Shown here: positions 24,671 through 33,178 of the stretch, one piece after another | Layout: every line of letters starts with the position of its first letter | How positions within the stretch are numbered: the first letter of the stretch is position 1 | Assembly (NCBI GenBank): GCA_039649115.1 | Contig: JBBWZQ010000036.1 | Coordinates: 1 to 64,000, forward strand | From: DATEJJ01 sp039649115 | GTDB taxonomy: Bacteria; Actinomycetota; Actinomycetes; Mycobacteriales; Micromonosporaceae | Reading direction: 5' to 3' | Length of the DNA stretch: 64,000 nucleotides | Notes under the pieces: generated by a model | Database searches by the model: none | What the model saw: the letters and a program-made list of their open reading frames with translations, nothing else | Told to the model about the DNA's origin: nothing | Position numbers and translations under genes: made by a program

Positions 24671-25806
24671 TGCGCATTCTCCCAACCCTCGATGCTGACA
24701 GCGACGTCGTCGTACCCGCCCGCGACCACCTCGGGCACGGCGACCGGCCGGCGCAGCGTCGCGGACAGGTACACGGCCCGCACGGTGGCCAGCGCGAGCA
24801 GGCCGTCGGCGATGGTGACCATGGCCGGGCGGTGCGACTCGACAGCCGCGGCGATGTCCCGGTACTGGCGCAGGTGCGCGACGACGAAGGCGTCCGGCGG
24901 CTTGGCGTCGCCGTACCGCTCGCCCGCCGGTACCACCTGGGCCGCCTGGTTGGCCGGCTGGTGCGGCTCGTCGGCGCCGTCCGGCGCGGCGTGGAAGTAC
25001 TCCAGTTGATCGTCGTGAATGACCGCCGACCCCCGCGACCCGTGCACCTGCACCCGCACCGAAAGCCCCGGATAAGCAGCCGTCGTGGCATGCACCACCC
25101 CGACCGCGCCCGATTCGAACGCGACCGTCGCGGTGGCCACGTCTTCCACGTCGATGCCGGTGTGCGCGTAGCGGCCGGCCCGCGCGTACACCTCGACGGG
25201 GCGACCGAGCAGCCAGAGCATCAGATCGACGGTGTGCACGCCCTGGTTCATCAGCGCACCGCCGCCGTCCAGCCGCCAGGTGCCCCGCCAGCCGGCCGAG
25301 TCGTAGTACGCCTGGCTGCGCCACCAGGCCACCGAGCCGACCGCGGAGCCGACCCGGCCGAACCGGCCGGCGGCGACCGCCTCGGCCACCGCCACGCTGG
25401 CCGGGTCGAACCGGTGCTGGCTGATCACCGAGGTGACCAACCCACGCGCCTGCGCGGCGGCGGCCAGGTCGGCCAGCCGGCGGGCGCGCGGCAGCGTCAC
25501 GTCGAGCGGTTTCTCGATCACCACGTGCCGACCGGCGTCGATGGCCGCCTCGGCGTCCTCGGCGTGCCGGCCGCTCGGCGTGCAGATGGCGACCAGGTCG
25601 AAGCCGCCCACCCCGAGAGCGTCGCGGAGCGAGGCGTAGCGGGCGGGCTCGGCAGCGGCAGCGCCGGCGACCTGGCGGGCCAACTCCCGGCCCGCGTCCT
25701 CAATCGGGTCGACCACCGCGGTGACCCGCAGGTCGGGGTGGCGACCGATCGCCGCGGCGTGGTTGCGGCCGATGATGCCGCTGCCGACGATGGCGACGTC
25801 GATCAC
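24667..25806 (-). CDS. Gfo/Idh/MocA family sugar oxidoreductase
   Basis: A 379-residue NAD(P)-dependent enzyme. The Rossmann motif VAIVGSGIIGRNHAAAI (residues 4-20) leads to TPSGRHAEDAEAAIDAGRH and the catalytic EKP in VVIEKPLDV (about 96-104). The C-terminal domain has WRLDGGGALMNQGVHTVDLM with the conserved Asp/His pair. Such enzymes oxidise sugar or inositol hydroxyls. Between two TIM-barrel proteins and a sugar importer, oxidation of the imported glycoside (for example at C3) is a reasonable guess. GTG 25806 has GGAG upstream. Confidence 0.9.
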   Translation of the reverse strand: MIDVAIVGSGIIGRNHAAAIGRHPDLRVTAVVDPIEDAGRELARQVAGAAAAEPARYASLRDALGVGGFDLVAICTPSGRHAEDAEAAIDAGRHVVIEKPLDVTLPRARRLADLAAAAQARGLVTSVISQHRFDPASVAVAEAVAAGRFGRVGSAVGSVAWWRSQAYYDSAGWRGTWRLDGGGALMNQGVHTVDLMLWLLGRPVEVYARAGRYAHTGIDVEDVATATVAFESGAVGVVHATTAAYPGLSVRVQVHGSRGSAVIHDDQLEYFHAAPDGADEPHQPANQAAQVVPAGERYGDAKPPDAFVVAHLRQYRDIAAAVESHRPAMVTIADGLLALATVRAVYLSATLRRPVAVPEVVAGGYDDVAVSIEGWENAQ

Positions 25807-25840
25807 GTTGTCTCCGCCGCGGAAAAGTGCGCGTCGTCGA

Positions 25841-26674
25841 TCATGCCAGTTGAACTCCAATCGCGGCTGTGAGGGCGGCGAACGCCCGGGCGGCGCGGCC
25901 GAAAGCCGCGGGGCCGGAGAAGCCGCCGAGGTCGTGCGCGTGCGCCAGATGCGGCTCCAGCGAGGCGAAGCCGGCGTACCCGTCGTCGCGCAGCGCGGTG
26001 AGCGTCTCCAGCAGCTCACCGTCGCCCTCGCCCGCCGGCACCACCCCGCCGGTAGCGGCCAGCGCATCCTTGATCTGCAGATACTCCAGGTGGGGCCGGA
26101 GCAGCGCATAGCCGTCGGTGAACGGCCGCACCCCGACCTGCACGAAGTTGGCGCTGTCCCAGGCCACCCGCAGCGCCGCGGATCCCACCGACTCCACGAC
26201 ATCCAGCACGCGTTCGGGGATGTCGCCGTAGATGGCCTTTTCATTTTCGTGTACCAGCACCAGCCGCTCCCGCTCCGCCAGCTCGGCGAAGCCGCGCATC
26301 CGGCGCAGTACGCCGTCCCGGACCGCCTCGACCGGCACGCCCTGCGGGCGGTAGAACGAAAACAGCCGGATGTACCCGGCGTCCAGCCGGTGCGCCGCGG
26401 CCACCGCCCGGCCCAGCCGGGTCAGTTCGGCGTCCGGGTCGCCGTACACGTCGACCTTGCCGATCGGCGAGGCGACGGCCGAGACCGCGATCCCGCGCCC
26501 GCCGACCAGCCTGGCGAGCCGGTCGAGCTGCTCGTCGGTCAGCTCCACCACGTTGACGCCCCAGGCGCTGCGTACCTCGATGTGCCGGGCGCCGAGCGCC
26601 TGCAGCACGCTGAGTTGCACCACCGGGTCGGGATCGATCTCGTCGCCGAAGCCGCTGAGAGTCCAGGTCGTCAC
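25841..26674 (-). CDS. Second TIM-barrel sugar isomerase/epimerase
   Basis: A 277-residue cytoplasmic protein of the same broad superfamily as its neighbour at 23816 but clearly different in sequence. The start TWTLSGFGDEIDPDPVVQLS and the motifs VRSAWGVNVVEL, LVHENEKAIYGD, VAWDSANFVQVG and LQIKDAL supply the usual Glu, Asp and His metal ligands. FASLEPHLAHAHDLGGFSG near the end is also family-like. It overlaps the permease stop by 4 nt. Likely an epimerase or lyase acting with the oxidoreductase; the exact reaction is not readable. Confidence 0.82.
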   Translation of the reverse strand: MTTWTLSGFGDEIDPDPVVQLSVLQALGARHIEVRSAWGVNVVELTDEQLDRLARLVGGRGIAVSAVASPIGKVDVYGDPDAELTRLGRAVAAAHRLDAGYIRLFSFYRPQGVPVEAVRDGVLRRMRGFAELAERERLVLVHENEKAIYGDIPERVLDVVESVGSAALRVAWDSANFVQVGVRPFTDGYALLRPHLEYLQIKDALAATGGVVPAGEGDGELLETLTALRDDGYAGFASLEPHLAHAHDLGGFSGPAAFGRAARAFAALTAAIGVQLA

Positions 26675-27552
26675 TTCACTCCTCCGGCGGCCAGGCCGCC
26701 CACCAGATACCGCTGGAACACCAGATACAGAACCACCACCGGCAGCGCGCAGACCAGCGAGGCGGCCATCAGCTGGCCGTAGGGCGGGATGGCGCCGCCC
26801 TCCTGCGAGACGCCGAACAACTGCAGCGACACCGCGACGGTGCGGGTCTGCTGGTCGGTCATGACCGACGCGAACAGCACGTCGTTCCAGCCGAGCAGGA
26901 AGGCGAAGATGCTGGACACGATCAGGCCGGGCCAGCTCAGCGGCACCACGATCCGGGTCAGGACGCGCCAGGAGGACGCGCCGTCGATCCGGGCCGCCTC
27001 GTCCAGTTCGGCCGGCAGACCGCGCAGGTAGGTCACCATCACCCAGGTGGAGAACGGCAGCGCGAATGTCAGGTACGTGGTGAACAGCGCGGCGCGGGTA
27101 CCGACCAGCTGGACACCGAGCTGGGTGCCGATGCTGGAGAACAGCACGAACACCGGCAACAGCAGCAGCGTGCCGGGGACGCTCTGCAGCGCCAGCAGCC
27201 CGCGCAGGATGGTCAGCCGGCCGAAGAACGCGTGGCGCACCAGCACGTACCCGGTGGCGACCGCGATCAGCGCGCTGAGCACCGCCACCGCGCCGGCCAC
27301 CAGCAGGCTGTTCACCAGCCCGTCGCCGAGCCGCACGGTGGACCAGATCCGGACGTAGTTGCCCGGGGTGAAGCGGCTGGGCCACAACTCGCCGGCGACC
27401 ACCGACAGGTCGGAGTTCACCGACGCCGCCAGCATGTACAGCACCGGGGCGAGGACCAGCACCAGCAGTACCCCGACGATCGATGCCTGCAGCCAGCGCG
27501 GCAGGAGGCGATCGGCGGCGGGTGCCTGGCGGCGGCGCCTGGTCGGTGTCAT
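26671..27552 (-). CDS. Sugar ABC transporter permease, MalG-type
   Basis: A 293-residue inner-membrane permease with six predicted segments. The EAA loop is ELDEAARIDGASSWRVLTRI followed by VVPLSWPG, and FLLGWNDVLFASV follows, as in MalG/UgpE-type proteins. It pairs with the permease overlapping it by 4 nt upstream. No ATPase is encoded in the operon, as in the DeoR locus. Confidence 0.92.
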   Translation of the reverse strand: MTPTRRRRQAPAADRLLPRWLQASIVGVLLVLVLAPVLYMLAASVNSDLSVVAGELWPSRFTPGNYVRIWSTVRLGDGLVNSLLVAGAVAVLSALIAVATGYVLVRHAFFGRLTILRGLLALQSVPGTLLLLPVFVLFSSIGTQLGVQLVGTRAALFTTYLTFALPFSTWVMVTYLRGLPAELDEAARIDGASSWRVLTRIVVPLSWPGLIVSSIFAFLLGWNDVLFASVMTDQQTRTVAVSLQLFGVSQEGGAIPPYGQLMAASLVCALPVVVLYLVFQRYLVGGLAAGGVK

Positions 27553-28451
27553 CGGGATCCGCTCTCCCCCGCCGTGTTGAGCCGCACGGCGCGCAGGTAC
27601 CCGGCCAGCGGGACGGCGATGAGCAACAGCGAGATGACCGCCATCGCCGCGCTGAGCCCGAATTCGGAGTTCTGGAAACTCTCCACATAGGTCAGTACCG
27701 GCAGCACCGCCACGTCGTGCGGGCTGGGCACGCCGAAGAGCACGAACGGCAGCGTGAAGCTGTTGATGTTGTGCAGGAAGGCGACGACGACACCGAGCGA
27801 CACCGGGCCGCGCAGGAACGGGAAGACGACGTAGCGCAGCTTCGCCCACCAGCCGGCACCGTCCAGCGCGGCCGCCTCGTGCAGCGCCGGGTCGACCGCC
27901 TGCAGGCCGGCCAGGGCCAGCAGGTACAGCAGCGGCCAGGAACTCCAGATCTGCACGAGTACCAGTGTCCAGAACGACTTCGGCCCGTTGAGCCACAGCC
28001 CGCCGTGCACACCGCCGTGCAGCAGCAGGCGGTTGGCGATGCCACCGGGCTGCAGGACGATCCGCCAGATGGTGCCCACCACGAACGCCGGCAGCACGTA
28101 CGGGATCAGCAGGACCGACCGGACCAGCCCCCGCGCGGGGAACCGGTTGTGTGTCGCCAGCGCGGCGGCCACCCCGACCGGCAGGGTGACCACGGTGACG
28201 ATGACCGCGTACCCCACGCTGACCCCGATCGAGTGCAGCAGCCCCTGGTCCCTGACCGCGTCCGTGTAGTTGCGCAGCGCGATGAACGGCGCGTGCAGCC
28301 AGGCCCGGAAGGTGTACAGGTTCAGGTCGAGCAGCGAGATGTACAGCGCGACGAGCAGCGGGACCACGATCACCAGTACGGTGAGCAGGCCGCCCGGCAA
28401 CAGCATCCACAGTGGACGCTGCCGTTGGCTGGCGCGGCGGCGGCCGGTCAC
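27549..28451 (-). CDS. Sugar ABC transporter permease, MalF-type
   Basis: A 300-residue inner-membrane permease with six predicted segments. The EAA loop is LHEAAALDGAGWWAKLRYVV followed by FPFLRGP. LLIPYVLPAFVVGTIWRIVL and QIWSSWPLLYLLALAGLQAV are typical membrane stretches of the MalF/UgpA group. GTG 28451 overlaps the binding-protein stop by 4 nt, and its own stop overlaps the next permease start. Confidence 0.92.
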   Translation of the reverse strand: MTGRRRASQRQRPLWMLLPGGLLTVLVIVVPLLVALYISLLDLNLYTFRAWLHAPFIALRNYTDAVRDQGLLHSIGVSVGYAVIVTVVTLPVGVAAALATHNRFPARGLVRSVLLIPYVLPAFVVGTIWRIVLQPGGIANRLLLHGGVHGGLWLNGPKSFWTLVLVQIWSSWPLLYLLALAGLQAVDPALHEAAALDGAGWWAKLRYVVFPFLRGPVSLGVVVAFLHNINSFTLPFVLFGVPSPHDVAVLPVLTYVESFQNSEFGLSAAMAVISLLLIAVPLAGYLRAVRLNTAGESGSR

Positions 28452-29788
28452 TTGGCCTTGTCGACCGCGCCCTGCGCCGTCTTCTGGGCGGCGGCGATGA
28501 GCCCCCGCAGCTTGGCATCGTCGACCTTCCCCGCGGACAGGTCGGGGATCGACTGCACCACGACGTTCACCATCGCCACCTGCACCTGGCTCCAGCCGCC
28601 GTTGAACGGCGTGCCGACCGACTTCGAGGCGGAGTCGACGATCGTGGCCAGCGCCGGATCACCCTCCAGCGCCCTGGCCTCGGCGGCGTTGGTCGGCAGT
28701 TCCCCGAACGTCCGGTAGTACCGGTCCTGCGAGTCCTGGCTGGTCAGCATCTTGACCAGGGCCAGCGCCAGATCCTTGTGCCTGCCGTACTTCGCGAGCA
28801 CGAGGTTGTCCCCGGACAGGATGCTGCTGGCCGCCTTGCCGCCGGCCGGCAGGCTGCCCGCTCCCGGCGGGATCGTGGGCATCAGCGCATACGCGTACCT
28901 GCCGGCCACCCCCGACTTGTCCAGCGACACCTTGGACGAGGCCGACACCATCGGCAGGAACGCGGCCTTGCCGGCGCCGAAGGCCGCGATCGCCTGCGCG
29001 TTCTTCCAGCCGACCGCCGCGGGGGCGACCACCTTGTCGGTGGCCAGCCAGCCCAGATAGGTCTGGTACGCCCGGCTCACCGCCGGATCGGTGAGCTTGA
29101 CCGTCCTGCCGTCGACGATCGGGTTGCCGGCCTGGATGCTCATCGCCCAGATGAACTTCCACGGGTCGAAACTGTCGGCGTACCCGACGGCCAGACCGTA
29201 CACGCCGCTGCCGGTGAGCCGCCTGGCCTGGTCGAGCAGGCCGTCCCAGGTGTCCGCCGGCTTGTCGATGCCGGCCGCGGCCAGCAGGTCCTTGTTGTAC
29301 GCCATGACGAACGGCCGGCTGGCGAAGGGGATGCCGACCTGGTGGTCGGCGTCCGGGCCGGAGATGCCCAGGGTGGCCGGCAGGAACCTGTCCCTGCCGC
29401 CGATCCTGTTCCAGTCAGCGTCGGTCAGTTGCTCGAACGCGCCGGTCGAGTACGCGGTCGGCGTGAACGTGGTACCGAGGGCGTAGATGTCCGGGCCCTG
29501 CCCGCTGAGTACCGAAGTCTGGATCTTCGTCAGCTCGTCGTTCGGCGTCGCGAAGGTGTCGAAGCTGACCCGCGCGCCGGTCTCCTTCTGGAACCGGTCC
29601 GACACGTCGCTGAACCACTGCTTCTGCTGCGTCGGGTAGATGTTGTTGGCCCCCACGAGCACGTTGAGCGTCACCCCGGCGCCGCCGCTGCCGCCGGAGC
29701 CGGACCGGCTGGAACTGCCGCAGCCCTGGGTGCCCAGAGCCAGGACGATCGCGGCGGCCAGCACCGTGCGGCCGCGTCTCGCTTTCAT
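28448..29788 (-). CDS. Sugar ABC transporter substrate-binding lipoprotein
   Basis: A 446-residue lipoprotein, first gene of the LacI-controlled importer operon. The signal peptide ends in LALGTQGCGSS with lipid-modified Cys23. The mature protein has LNVLVGANNIYPTQQKQWFS, GIPFASRPFVMAYNKDLLAA and AAFGAGKAAFLPMVS, typical of solute-binding family 1. A Ser/Gly linker follows the Cys. ATG 29788 is preceded by GAGGAG. The ligand is unknown; the enzymes encoded downstream suggest an oligosaccharide or glycoside. Confidence 0.92.
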   Translation of the reverse strand: MKARRGRTVLAAAIVLALGTQGCGSSSRSGSGGSGGAGVTLNVLVGANNIYPTQQKQWFSDVSDRFQKETGARVSFDTFATPNDELTKIQTSVLSGQGPDIYALGTTFTPTAYSTGAFEQLTDADWNRIGGRDRFLPATLGISGPDADHQVGIPFASRPFVMAYNKDLLAAAGIDKPADTWDGLLDQARRLTGSGVYGLAVGYADSFDPWKFIWAMSIQAGNPIVDGRTVKLTDPAVSRAYQTYLGWLATDKVVAPAAVGWKNAQAIAAFGAGKAAFLPMVSASSKVSLDKSGVAGRYAYALMPTIPPGAGSLPAGGKAASSILSGDNLVLAKYGRHKDLALALVKMLTSQDSQDRYYRTFGELPTNAAEARALEGDPALATIVDSASKSVGTPFNGGWSQVQVAMVNVVVQSIPDLSAGKVDDAKLRGLIAAAQKTAQGAVDKAK

Positions 29789-29825
29789 CGGGGTACTCCT
29801 CGTCGAGTGGCGGGCGGTTGCCGGC

Positions 29826-29874
29826 AACGTATCAACGTTCATCGACCCTGGCAATCGTTTGCCACAAGTTGCCA
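29826..29874. promoter_or_regulatory. LacI operator and importer promoter
   Basis: On the minus strand TTGCCA (29849-29854), a 17-nt spacer and TACGTT (29826-29831) make a promoter for the binding-protein gene. TGGCAATCGTTTGCCA (29849-29864) is a CG-centred palindrome with 14 of 16 symmetric positions covering the -35. A second TTGCCA starts exactly 10 bp after the first (29859 and 29869). Confidence 0.65.
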
Positions 29875-29915
29875 GGTCGTGGTTGCCTGTAGCTGCGCGG
29901 CTGATAGGAGGAGGC

Positions 29916-30932
29916 ATGGCCGAGCCGGCACCGCACCGCGACCGCCCCGTCACCATCAACGACATCGCCGCGCTGACCGGCGTCGCCGCGTCCACCGTCT
30001 CCCGGGCGCTGAGCAACCCGGGGCGGGTCAGCGCGCCGACCCGCGCGCGCATCCAGGCCGCGGCCCGCGAGCTGAAGTATGTGCCCAACACCCAGGCCCG
30101 CGCGCTCACCTCGGGCCGCACCGGCACCATCGCGGTGCTCATCTCCGACATCACGAACCCGTTCTACTTCGGCATCCTGCGCGGCACCCAACAGCAGCTC
30201 AAAGCCGCCGGCTACGCGCAACTGCTGATAGACACCGAGGACTCCGGCGAGCACGAGATCGAGATGCTGCACAAGATGCGTCGCTCGCTCGACGGTGCCC
30301 TGCTGGCCGCGTCCCGGCTGCCCGACCGGGCACTGGCCCAACTGGCCACCGAGATCCCGCTGGTCACCATCAACCGCAACGTTCGCGGCGTGCCCAGTGC
30401 GGTGATCGACACCCCGGCCGGCATCGGCCAGGCCGCCGAGCATCTCGTCTCACTCGGCCACCGGGACATCGTGTACGTATCCGGACCCGCCGCCTCCTGG
30501 CCGAACGCCACCCGCTGGCAGGCCATGCGGACCGCCGCCGCCAGGCACGGGCTCGCGTGGCGGCGGGTCGGTCCGTTCCCGCGCGGCCAGCGATCGGGTA
30601 CCGCCGCCGCCGACGCGGTGCTCAACACGAGCGCCACCGCCTGTGTCGTCTTCAACGACCTGCTCGCCATCGGCATGCTGACCAGACTGCGCGAGCGCGG
30701 CGTGCGGGTACCGGCGGACATCAGCATCGTCGGCTGTGACGACATCTTCGGCGCCGACTTCTGCAACCCGCCACTGACCACGCTCACCGCGCCGATCGAG
30801 CAGACCGGCCGGGTCGCGGTGGCGATGCTCCTGGCGACGCTGAACGAGCGCTCGACGCCGGCGGTGCGCCGCGCGGTACTGCTGCCGACCCACCTGACCG
30901 TACGCGAGTCCACCGGCCCGGTACGCGGTTGA
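29916..30932 (+). CDS. LacI-family transcriptional regulator
   Basis: A 338-residue repressor. The N-terminal LacI helix-turn-helix is TINDIAALTGVAASTVSRAL (residues 13-32) with the hinge helix YVPNTQARALTSGRT. The rest is the periplasmic-binding-like ligand domain (VLISDITNPFYFGILRGTQQ, later SIVGCDDIFGADFCNPPLTT). It is divergent from the importer operon and very likely binds the TTGCCA-type boxes there and upstream of the secreted CBM gene. The inducer should be the imported sugar or a derivative. ATG 29916 has GGAGGAG upstream. Confidence 0.92.
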   Translation: MAEPAPHRDRPVTINDIAALTGVAASTVSRALSNPGRVSAPTRARIQAAARELKYVPNTQARALTSGRTGTIAVLISDITNPFYFGILRGTQQQLKAAGYAQLLIDTEDSGEHEIEMLHKMRRSLDGALLAASRLPDRALAQLATEIPLVTINRNVRGVPSAVIDTPAGIGQAAEHLVSLGHRDIVYVSGPAASWPNATRWQAMRTAAARHGLAWRRVGPFPRGQRSGTAAADAVLNTSATACVVFNDLLAIGMLTRLRERGVRVPADISIVGCDDIFGADFCNPPLTTLTAPIEQTGRVAVAMLLATLNERSTPAVRRAVLLPTHLTVRESTGPVRG

Positions 30933-31125
30933 CTCGGCCCCGGAAGGTCGCGGTGGCCCGCCGGGCATGGCGGTCGCACAGACGGGTGGCACCCGCACCG
31001 CAACCGGACTCGCCCGCCCGCGCAACCGTTCCCGGCGGGTGCCGGCTGTCTCGCCGGGCCGTGTTCGGCGAAAGTCGGCGAAGTGCTCAGCCGCCGGACC
31101 GGGAGCGCCGATGGGCACCCCGAGC

Positions 31126-31160
31126 GGCGCCGGGGGACACGTCCCCGATCCCCCGGTGCC
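31126..31160. terminator. Probable bidirectional terminator
   Basis: GGCGCCGGGGG (31126-31136) pairs with CCCCCGGTGCC (31150-31160), 10 of 11 positions, around a 13-nt loop. It lies between the converging lacI gene and module A permease gene and could stop transcription from both sides. The rest of the 30933-31206 gap shows nothing I can identify. Confidence 0.5.
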
Positions 31161-31206
31161 GCCCCAGGAACCGCCCGGCCACATCCTGCGCGCCACCGGC
31201 CCTTGG

Positions 31207-32457
31207 TCACGCAGTGGCCAGCGCCTCGGTGGGGGCCAGGCGCGAGGCCCGGATGGCCGGGTAGAGTCCGGCGAGCCCGCCGATGGCGAGGGTGGCGACC
31301 ACGCCGCCGGCCATGGCCCAGGCGGGTACGACGGTGGGCCAGTGTTGGGTGTTGGCGTAGATGGCCGTGACGGCCACGCCGAGCAGGACACCGCCGGCGC
31401 CGCCGAGACCGGACAGGAGCAGCGCCTCGGCGAGGAACTGGGCCCGGATCTGGCCGCGGGTGGCGCCGAGGGAGCGGCGCAGCCCGATCTCGGCGCGGCG
31501 CTCCAGCACCGAGATGACCATGATGTTGGCGACGCCGACGCCCCCGACGAGCAGGGCGACCGCGCCCAGGCCCAGGAGCAGGCCGGTGAAGGCCTTGTTG
31601 GTGGCCTGCTGGGCGGCCAGGGCGTCGGAGGGGCGGGACACCTTGACTTCGTTGGGGTTCTGCGGGTTGGCGGTGGCGGCCAGCACGGCGGCGACGTCCG
31701 GCACCGCGTCGGGTCGGGTGCGGGTGTACACGGTCGTGGGGTAGCCGTCGAAGCCGAGGGAGCTGCGGGCGGCGGGCCAGCCGATCAGTGCGGCGCTGTC
31801 CAGCTCGGGTGCCAGTGGCACCTGGTTGAGGATGCCGATGACGGTGAACCACCGCTGGCCGAGCCAGACCTGCACCTCTGGTCCGGCGGCGGCGATGCCC
31901 AGCCGGTCCGCGGCCTGCCACCCGAGGACCACGGCGGGGTAGCGGCTGGTGGCGTCGTTGAGCCAGGTGCCGCTGGCCATGGTGGAGCCGACCGTGCCGG
32001 GCAGGTCGACCCGGGCCGCCTTGACGGAGATGCTGCCGGTCTCGCCGGCGGCGATGTGGTCGTTGCGGTACACGTTGGCGTCGACTTTCGCGGTGGCGCT
32101 GACGGAGGTGACCGGCCCGATGCGGCGGATCATCCCGATCGCCTCGTTGGGCAGGTGCGAGTCCTTGCCGAACAGCGTCTGGCCGGGGCCGACGGTGAGC
32201 AGGTTGGTGCCCAGCTCGGCGAGGGTGCGGTCCAGGTCGGCGCGGCTGGAGGTGGAGATGCCGACCACGCTGATCATCGCGGCGATGCCGATCGCGATGC
32301 CGAGCGCGGACAGGAACACCCGCAGTGGCCGGGCACGCAGCCCGGCACCACCGACCCGGACCAGGTCGCCAGGGCGCAGCCGGGTCGGGCGCAGCCGTCC
32401 CGCGGCCCGGTCGGGCTGCCATCGCGGGGTGAGGCAGGTGTCGGTGTCGATGGCCAT
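31207..32457 (-). CDS. MacB/FtsX-type ABC permease (module A)
   Basis: A 416-residue permease of the MacB/LolE mechanotransmission type. One membrane segment (VFLSALGIAIGIAAMISVVG, about 47-66) is followed by a large extracytoplasmic MacB-core domain and three C-terminal membrane segments containing GVANIMVISVLERRAEIGLR and SLGATRGQIRAQFL, the FtsX-domain signature that docks the ATPase. It lacks any substrate pore of classical importers; such proteins transmit force to the periplasmic adaptor. It is the last gene of the module A operon and closely resembles the module B permease at 56077. Confidence 0.92.
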   Translation of the reverse strand: MAIDTDTCLTPRWQPDRAAGRLRPTRLRPGDLVRVGGAGLRARPLRVFLSALGIAIGIAAMISVVGISTSSRADLDRTLAELGTNLLTVGPGQTLFGKDSHLPNEAIGMIRRIGPVTSVSATAKVDANVYRNDHIAAGETGSISVKAARVDLPGTVGSTMASGTWLNDATSRYPAVVLGWQAADRLGIAAAGPEVQVWLGQRWFTVIGILNQVPLAPELDSAALIGWPAARSSLGFDGYPTTVYTRTRPDAVPDVAAVLAATANPQNPNEVKVSRPSDALAAQQATNKAFTGLLLGLGAVALLVGGVGVANIMVISVLERRAEIGLRRSLGATRGQIRAQFLAEALLLSGLGGAGGVLLGVAVTAIYANTQHWPTVVPAWAMAGGVVATLAIGGLAGLYPAIRASRLAPTEALATA

Positions 32458-33176
32458 CAGGCTGCCCCTCTCGGGTCGGGCGAACCGGCCAGCGCCGGGT
32501 CGTTGCTGGCCGAGTCGTGGACGACCCGTCCGTCGTGCATGTGCACCTGCCGGGGCAGGCTGGCCGCGATGTCCCGGTCGTGGGTGACCACCAGCACGGT
32601 GGTGCCGGCGGCGTTGAGCTCGCGGAGCAGGTCCATCAGCGCCGTGCCGGAGGCCGAGTCGAGGTTGCCGGTGGGCTCGTCGGCCAGCACCAGGGTCGGC
32701 TCACCGACGACGGCCCGGGCCACGGCGACCCGCTGCTTCTCCCCGCCGGACAGTTCGTGTGGCCGGTGGTCCAGCCGGTGGCCCAGGCCGACCCGGCGCA
32801 GCGCGGCGACCGCCCGCCGCCGCCGCTGCCGCACGGATATTCCGGCGTACAGCAGCCCGTCGGCGACATTGTCCACTGCGGACACACCGCCGGCGAGGTG
32901 GAACTGCTGGAACACGAACCCGATCGCGATCGCGCGCAGGGCGGACAGCTGCCGGTCGGACAGCTCGGCGGTGTCGTACCCGTCGATGTGCACCCGACCG
33001 CCCGAGGGCCGGTCCAGGGTACCGATGACGTGCAGCAGGGTGGACTTGCCGGAGCCGGACGGCCCGATCACGGCGACCAGTTCCCCGCGACCGACCCGCA
33101 GCGAGGCCCCGCGCAGCGCGGCGACACCGCCCGGGTAGACCCGGCTGACCCCGTCGAGCACCACAATGTCGGTCAT
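32457..33176 (-). CDS. MacB/LolD-type ABC ATPase (module A)
   Basis: A 239-residue ATPase. Walker A is AVIGPSGSGKSTLL, the Q-loop region GFVFQQFHLAGGVSAVDNVA, the signature LSGGEKQRVAVARAV, Walker B LVLADEPTGNLDSASG and the H-loop VVTHDRDIAA. The NLDSASG stretch and the FQQFHL segment are typical of the MacB/LolD/FtsE family rather than importers. ATG 33176 lies 3 nt after the adaptor stop, and the stop overlaps the permease ATG. The protein ends with an extra acidic/proline tail. Confidence 0.94.
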   Translation of the reverse strand: MTDIVVLDGVSRVYPGGVAALRGASLRVGRGELVAVIGPSGSGKSTLLHVIGTLDRPSGGRVHIDGYDTAELSDRQLSALRAIAIGFVFQQFHLAGGVSAVDNVADGLLYAGISVRQRRRRAVAALRRVGLGHRLDHRPHELSGGEKQRVAVARAVVGEPTLVLADEPTGNLDSASGTALMDLLRELNAAGTTVLVVTHDRDIAASLPRQVHMHDGRVVHDSASNDPALAGSPDPRGAA

Positions 33177-33178
33177 GG

